The notes under the pieces: generated by a model
The model's database searches: none
What the model was told of the DNA's origin: nothing
Seen by the model: only the letters and a program-made list of their open reading frames with translations
Program-made: the position numbers and the translations under genes
From: JBCCEJ01 sp039030335
GTDB lineage: Bacteria; Pseudomonadota; Gammaproteobacteria; HK1
Length of the DNA stretch: 64,000 nucleotides
Assembly: GCA_039030335.1 (NCBI GenBank)
Contig: JBCCEJ010000021.1
Location: forward strand, 8,749-72,748
Direction: 5' to 3'
Part shown: in pieces, positions 59,928-64,000 of the stretch
Layout of the letters: each line of letters begins with the position of its first letter
How positions within the stretch are numbered: the first letter of the stretch is position 1

Positions 59928-61658
59928 ATGACGGATGAATCCGCTGCAGGCACTGCTTCCGAGGCACCCACGTTGACCGATGGCTTCCATCTGGTTATCG
60001 ATGCCCTGAAGCTGAATGACATCAACACCATCTACAACGTGCCGGGCATTCCGATCACGGACCTCGGGCGTTTCATGCAGTCTGAAGGTATGCGGGTTCT
60101 GTCGTTCCGCCACGAACAGCATGCCGGCTACGCTGCTGCGATGGCGGGCTTCCTGACCCGCAGGCCGGGTGTCTGCATGACGGTGTCGGCGCCCGGCTTT
60201 CTGAATGGCCTGACCGCGCTGGCGCATGCGACCACCAACTGCTTCCCGATGATCCTGATTAGCGGGTCTTCGGAGCGGGAGATCGTCGATCTGCAGCAGG
60301 GCGACTACGAGGAAATGGACCAGCTCGCGATCGCCAAACCGTTGTGCAAAGCCGCCTACCGCGTCTTGCACGCGGAGGATATCGGCATCGGGATCGCGCG
60401 CGCGATCCGCGCTGCGGTCTCCGGACGGCCGGGCGGTGTGTATCTCGATCTGCCGGCCGCACTGCTCGGCCAGACCATGGACGCGGGAGCCGGCCAGCAG
60501 TCTCTCGTCAAGGTGATCGACGCGGCGCCTCAGCAGATCCCGTCAGCGGCATCGATCGCGCGCGCGCTCGACGTCCTGAAAGGTGCGCAACGCCCGCTCA
60601 TCATTCTCGGCAAAGGCGCGGCGTACGCGCAGGCTGACGATGATATCCGTGCGCTCGTCGAGAAGAGCGGCGTGCCGTATCTCCCGATGAGCATGGCGAA
60701 GGGGCTGTTACCCGACACTCATCCGCAGTCGGCTGGTGCAGCCCGGTCGCTGGTGCTCAAAGAAGCGGATGTCGTCATGCTGATCGGTGCACGTCTCAAC
60801 TGGTTGCTGTCGCACGGTAAAGGCAAGACCTGGGGCGATAACCGCAAACAGTTCATTCAGGTGGATATCGAGCCGCGCGAAATGGACAGCAACGTGGAGA
60901 TCGTCGCACCCGTTGTCGGAGATATCGGGTCCTGCGTGGCCGCGCTGCTCGATGCCATGGGTGATGACTGGCCAGGTGCGCCTGCCGCGTGGATGGACAC
61001 CGTTGTCGAGAAGCGCGAGACGAATGTTGCACGCATGGCACCGCGGCTTCAGAACAACAACGTACCGATGGACTATCACGGGGCACTCGGCGTGCTGCGC
61101 ACCGTGATCGCCGAGCGGCCCGATGCGATTCTCGTCAACGAAGGTGCCAACACGCTCGACTTCGCACGTTCGGTCATCGACATGTACAAACCCCGCAAGC
61201 GCCTCGACGTCGGGACGTGGGGCGTCATGGGCATCGGCATGGGTCAGGCGATCGCCGCGACTGTAGAAACTGGCCATCCGGTGCTGGCAGTTGAAGGCGA
61301 CAGCGCATTCGGCTTCTCCGGTATGGAGGTCGAAACCGTGTGCCGATACAACCTGCCGGTCACGATAGTCGTGTTCAACAACGGTGGTATCTACCGCGGC
61401 ACTGACGTCAATCCGACGGGCGGTGATGATGTCGCCACGACGGTGTTCGTCAAAGACTCACGCTACGACAAGATGATGGAAGCGTTTGGGGGTGATGGTT
61501 ATCACGTCGAATCTCCGGATGAGCTGCGTCAGGCCGTGAATGCCGCGATGGACGCCGGGCGCCCCGCGCTCATCAACGCCGTGATCGATCCCAAAGCCGG
61601 TACGGAAAGCGGCCGAATTGGCAACCTGAACCCGCAGAGCGTGGTCGCGAAGAAGTAG
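59928..61658 (+). CDS. oxc: Oxalyl-CoA decarboxylase
   Basis: 576 residues from the ATG at 59928 (AAGGAA upstream; an ATG at 59922 and a longer frame to 59760 exist). RHEQHAGYAAAMAGFLTRRPG has the catalytic Glu, and the ThDP motif GDSAFGFSGMEVETVCRYNLPVTIVVFNNGGIYRGTD is nearly canonical for Oxc. The mid-domain ADP-binding region fits. It decarboxylates oxalyl-CoA to formyl-CoA. Its partner formyl-CoA transferase would be the gene at 34591-35814, 24 kb away, or one not in the window. Confidence 0.9.
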   Translation: MTDESAAGTASEAPTLTDGFHLVIDALKLNDINTIYNVPGIPITDLGRFMQSEGMRVLSFRHEQHAGYAAAMAGFLTRRPGVCMTVSAPGFLNGLTALAHATTNCFPMILISGSSEREIVDLQQGDYEEMDQLAIAKPLCKAAYRVLHAEDIGIGIARAIRAAVSGRPGGVYLDLPAALLGQTMDAGAGQQSLVKVIDAAPQQIPSAASIARALDVLKGAQRPLIILGKGAAYAQADDDIRALVEKSGVPYLPMSMAKGLLPDTHPQSAGAARSLVLKEADVVMLIGARLNWLLSHGKGKTWGDNRKQFIQVDIEPREMDSNVEIVAPVVGDIGSCVAALLDAMGDDWPGAPAAWMDTVVEKRETNVARMAPRLQNNNVPMDYHGALGVLRTVIAERPDAILVNEGANTLDFARSVIDMYKPRKRLDVGTWGVMGIGMGQAIAATVETGHPVLAVEGDSAFGFSGMEVETVCRYNLPVTIVVFNNGGIYRGTDVNPTGGDDVATTVFVKDSRYDKMMEAFGGDGYHVESPDELRQAVNAAMDAGRPALINAVIDPKAGTESGRIGNLNPQSVVAKK

Positions 61659-61719
61659 CTGTCGCCTGACGGCCCGAGACACGTACGAATAGCCGCAGGC
61701 CAGACCACGGCCGCCGCGC

Positions 61720-63279
61720 TTACCCGGTCGATGGCGCTCCCGTGCCTGCGATCGCCGCTGCGAAGATCGTCCGTACCGTCTGCAGGGTATCGGCTTGCGT
61801 GGCCGGTTTGTCGTCGCGGTATTGCTTCACCCGGGCGAAGCGCAGCGCCATGCCCGCGGGGTACTGAGAGCTTTGCTGTACGTCGTTGAACGCGACCTCC
61901 ACCACGAGTTCCGGGCGCACGTGAACCGTGTAATCGTCGCGATGTGTCTCGCGCGCGAGCAGCGCCTCGGTTTGCCAGACAAGCAGCCGGTCGGTCAATC
62001 CCTTGAACGTTTTTCCGAGCATCACGAAGTCGCCGCGCTCCGCATCGTAAGCGCCAAGATGCAGGTTGCTGAGTTTGCCCCGGCGCCGGCCGCTGCCCCA
62101 CTCTGCTGCCAGCACTACGAGGTCTAGGGTGTGCGCGTGTTTGAGCTTCAGCCAGCCGGCGCCTCTCGCGCCAGCTTCGTAGGGGAGTTCCAGATGCTTG
62201 ACCATTACCCCTTCGTGGCCTTCGGCCAGCGCCCGGGTGAGAAACGCGCCGGCTTCGTCCGCGTTGGCCGTGGTGAGTGACGGCGCCATCAGCGAGGCGC
62301 CGACGGTCTGTTCGAGGATCGCGGCGCGCTGCCTGAGCGGCAGGTCGAATACCTGCGTGTGATCACGCAGCAGGCAATCGAAGAAACGTATCGAGAGCGG
62401 GATCTGCGCGCGGGTCTTCTCGACGTCTGCCTTGCGCCCGAATCGTCTCATCGTGACTTGAAACGGTAGCGGTGTACCGTCTTCGCGAAGCGCGATGACT
62501 TCGCCATCCAGCACGAGTCGTTCGGCTTCCAGGTTTGCCGCGACCTCCAGAACTTCCGGTACCGCGTGGGTTACCTCGTTCAGGTTGCGTGTATAGACGC
62601 GGACCTGCGTGCCGTCTTTGTGCACTTGAATTCGCGCGCCGTCGAGCTTCAGTTCGAAGCGCGCGGATGCCATGCGTTGTAGCGCGTCGGTAATGGATTG
62701 TGCCGTTTGCGCAAGCATGGGCTGAACCGGCTGGAACACTTCGAGTTTGAAGGCGGCGAGCGCGGCCGTTCCGTCGAACGCCGCATCGCAAATGCGTCCG
62801 AGATCTGGTTCCAGCATGTAGGCGCGGCGTACGTCCGCGACCGCGGCGCCGGCCGCGCTCGCGATGGCTTCGAGCACGAGGGACGTGAGCGCACCTTGCC
62901 GGAGCTCGCCGAGCACGAGGTCTGACAGGAACGCCTGTTCACGCGCGGTCAGCGACCTGAGCATCGCGCGCAGATGTTCTTCCCGGCGCTGTTTGGAACC
63001 GGTACCCGATATCGCCGCCAGCGTCGCGAGGTCTGCGTCGATGCTGGCGACGGTTGTTGAACTCTTCGGAGCGGGTTCGGTATCGCGCACCGCGTTCAAC
63101 GCGGCGTAACCGACCCCGAGCTTTGACTGGCGAACATCACCGGCCAGGTAAGCACATACGACCGGTCTGCTGGCAAACTCTGCGTCGCTGATGCACTGCG
63201 ACAAAAGCGCCGTCTTCGCGAGCCGGCTACGGGTTTTGCGCAGTTGATCCGACGTTTCAGCGAGTATTGAGAAAAGCAT
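61720..63279 (-). CDS. ATP-dependent DNA ligase (LigB-like)
   Basis: 519 residues. The active-site lysine is Lys211 in motif I KLDGAR (ELKLDGARIQVH). Later motifs are visible: LDGEVIAL (motif III), EGHEGVMVKHLELPYEAG (motif IV) and WLKLKHAHTLDLVVLAAEWG (motif V). The N-terminal domain (ILAETSDQLRKTRSRL) matches the archaeal/LigB type without a LigD polymerase or Ku module. Bacteria usually use NAD-dependent LigA, so this is an auxiliary ligase, perhaps for repair or for foreign DNA. Confidence 0.88.
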   Translation of the reverse strand: MLFSILAETSDQLRKTRSRLAKTALLSQCISDAEFASRPVVCAYLAGDVRQSKLGVGYAALNAVRDTEPAPKSSTTVASIDADLATLAAISGTGSKQRREEHLRAMLRSLTAREQAFLSDLVLGELRQGALTSLVLEAIASAAGAAVADVRRAYMLEPDLGRICDAAFDGTAALAAFKLEVFQPVQPMLAQTAQSITDALQRMASARFELKLDGARIQVHKDGTQVRVYTRNLNEVTHAVPEVLEVAANLEAERLVLDGEVIALREDGTPLPFQVTMRRFGRKADVEKTRAQIPLSIRFFDCLLRDHTQVFDLPLRQRAAILEQTVGASLMAPSLTTANADEAGAFLTRALAEGHEGVMVKHLELPYEAGARGAGWLKLKHAHTLDLVVLAAEWGSGRRRGKLSNLHLGAYDAERGDFVMLGKTFKGLTDRLLVWQTEALLARETHRDDYTVHVRPELVVEVAFNDVQQSSQYPAGMALRFARVKQYRDDKPATQADTLQTVRTIFAAAIAGTGAPSTG

Positions 63280-63479
63280 GACAAACCGGGTTGAAAGTTG
63301 AGATTGGACGAAAGCGCGGGGCGGCTGCCAACCGCATGAGAACTCTCGGTGTCCGGTGCTTTGACATCCGTGGACGCAACTGGTTGCCGGAGCGAAGCGC
63401 GTGTGCTGGTAGTATCGGCGCTCACTAACGCGTGCTCCGCGGGAACGAGGAGCCGCCCGATCGTTGCGAGGAACCTTAA

Positions 63480-64000
63480 GTGGCCAACCCGTTTGCCATG
63501 ATCCCGGTACCCGACCGGACCACCGAGAAACCCCGTCAGCGCGGCCTGACGATGATGATGGACTGGGGACTGCCGCTCGAGATCCAGCGCGCCTGGGTCG
63601 AGATGTGCCACCCCTATGTCGATCTCGTGAAGCTTGTCGTAGGCACGGCGAGGCTCTATCAGGAGTCGTATCTTAAGCAAAAACTTGCGCTCTACGAGAC
63701 CTTTCAGATCCGCCCGTTCCTGGGTGGGCAATTCCTGGAGTACGTCTACTCGCGTTCCGGCATGTCCGGGGTGCAGCCATTCTTTGAAGAAGCCGTGCGC
63801 CTCGGAATTGAAGCCGTCGAGGTTTCTGACAATGTCGTGCCGCTAAGCCACAACGAACGTCAGGAACTCATCGTACGTGCCTCGGAGGCTGGTCTGGAGG
63901 TGCACGGCGAAGTGGGTTCCAAAGCTACCCGAAACGCAGCCGAGGCCCTCATCGCGACCGTAGTTGGGGCTTACAACCCCCTCCATGGCCGAACCAGCGC
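63480..64000 (+). CDS. Phosphosulfolactate synthase-like protein (3' end cut by window)
   Basis: Open from the GTG at 63480 to the window edge, about 173 residues seen. LGGQFLEYVYSRSGMSGVQPFFEEAVRLGIEAVEVSDNV and HGEVGSK match ComA-type TIM-barrel phosphosulfolactate synthase, which adds sulfite to phosphoenolpyruvate. The product leads to coenzyme M in archaea and some bacteria, or to sulfolactate. The protein is shorter than it looks because the end is missing. Neighbouring genes do not show the later steps. Confidence 0.82.
   Translation, partial: MANPFAMIPVPDRTTEKPRQRGLTMMMDWGLPLEIQRAWVEMCHPYVDLVKLVVGTARLYQESYLKQKLALYETFQIRPFLGGQFLEYVYSRSGMSGVQPFFEEAVRLGIEAVEVSDNVVPLSHNERQELIVRASEAGLEVHGEVGSKATRNAAEALIATVVGAYNPLHGRTS

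Noticed and set aside
1..64000. tRNA genes, insertion sequences, CRISPR arrays and phage genes
   Set aside because: No cloverleaf, transposase, spacer-repeat array or phage structural gene was seen on reading.

Overview
This 64 kb window comes from a high-GC bacterial chromosome with densely packed genes. GTG and TTG starts are common, and there are many catabolic oxygenases and CoA-transferases. A PEP-CTERM protein, PYP-type photosensor, AzoR, LysR and MarR regulators, MscK-type channel and homogentisate dioxygenase point to an aerobic, environmental proteobacterium, probably gammaproteobacterial. That placement is inference. I saw no rRNA, tRNA, transposase, phage gene or CRISPR array.

Layout. 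1-2.8 kb: a truncated SDR, then a two-gene operon of a thioredoxin-fold protein and a UGSC-family selenoprotein whose in-frame TGA (2594-2596) is followed by a SECIS-like hairpin. 2.9-8.8 kb: signalling genes, comprising a REC-histidine kinase, an amidohydrolase, and an overlapping operon of a photoactive-yellow-protein homologue (Tyr42, Glu46 and Cys69 all present) with two kinases. 8.7-13.2 kb: a membrane protein, two methyltransferases, a uronate dehydrogenase-like enzyme and a TauD-type oxygenase. 13.4-17.7 kb: a cassette of an NrtR-like regulator with a degenerate Nudix box, divergent from a J-domain pseudokinase, a VWA protein and a divergent PurA paralogue, with shared palindromic sites between them.

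17.8-27.2 kb: a Baeyer-Villiger monooxygenase, NIPSNAP, TauD and PhyH oxygenases, a PQQ sugar dehydrogenase, an SMP-30 lactonase, a PlsB-type acyltransferase and a small MscS channel. 27.3-35.8 kb: a PEP-CTERM protein and a block of two ThDP lyases with three class III CoA-transferases, suited to activating and cleaving oxalate-like or 2-hydroxy acids as CoA esters. 36-44 kb: thioesterase, gamma carbonic anhydrase and a minus-strand catabolic run (molybdopterin oxidoreductase, cysteine hydrolase, epimerase, two VOC proteins, lipocalin-like protein). 44.4-48 kb: a large MscK-like channel. 48-57.6 kb: P450, azoreductase/LysR pair, MarR/nitroreductase operon with clear operators, cupin, deazaflavin-type nitroreductase, DUF2834 protein, XRE regulator, epoxide hydrolase and MAPEG. 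57.7-64 kb: homogentisate dioxygenase, methyltransferase, oxalyl-CoA decarboxylase with a GntR-like operator, ATP-dependent DNA ligase and a truncated phosphosulfolactate synthase.

The strongest candidates for follow-up are the UGSC selenoprotein operon, the PYP/two-kinase operon and the NrtR/J-pseudokinase/VWA/PurA-like cassette. All functional calls come from reading motifs; no database search was run.
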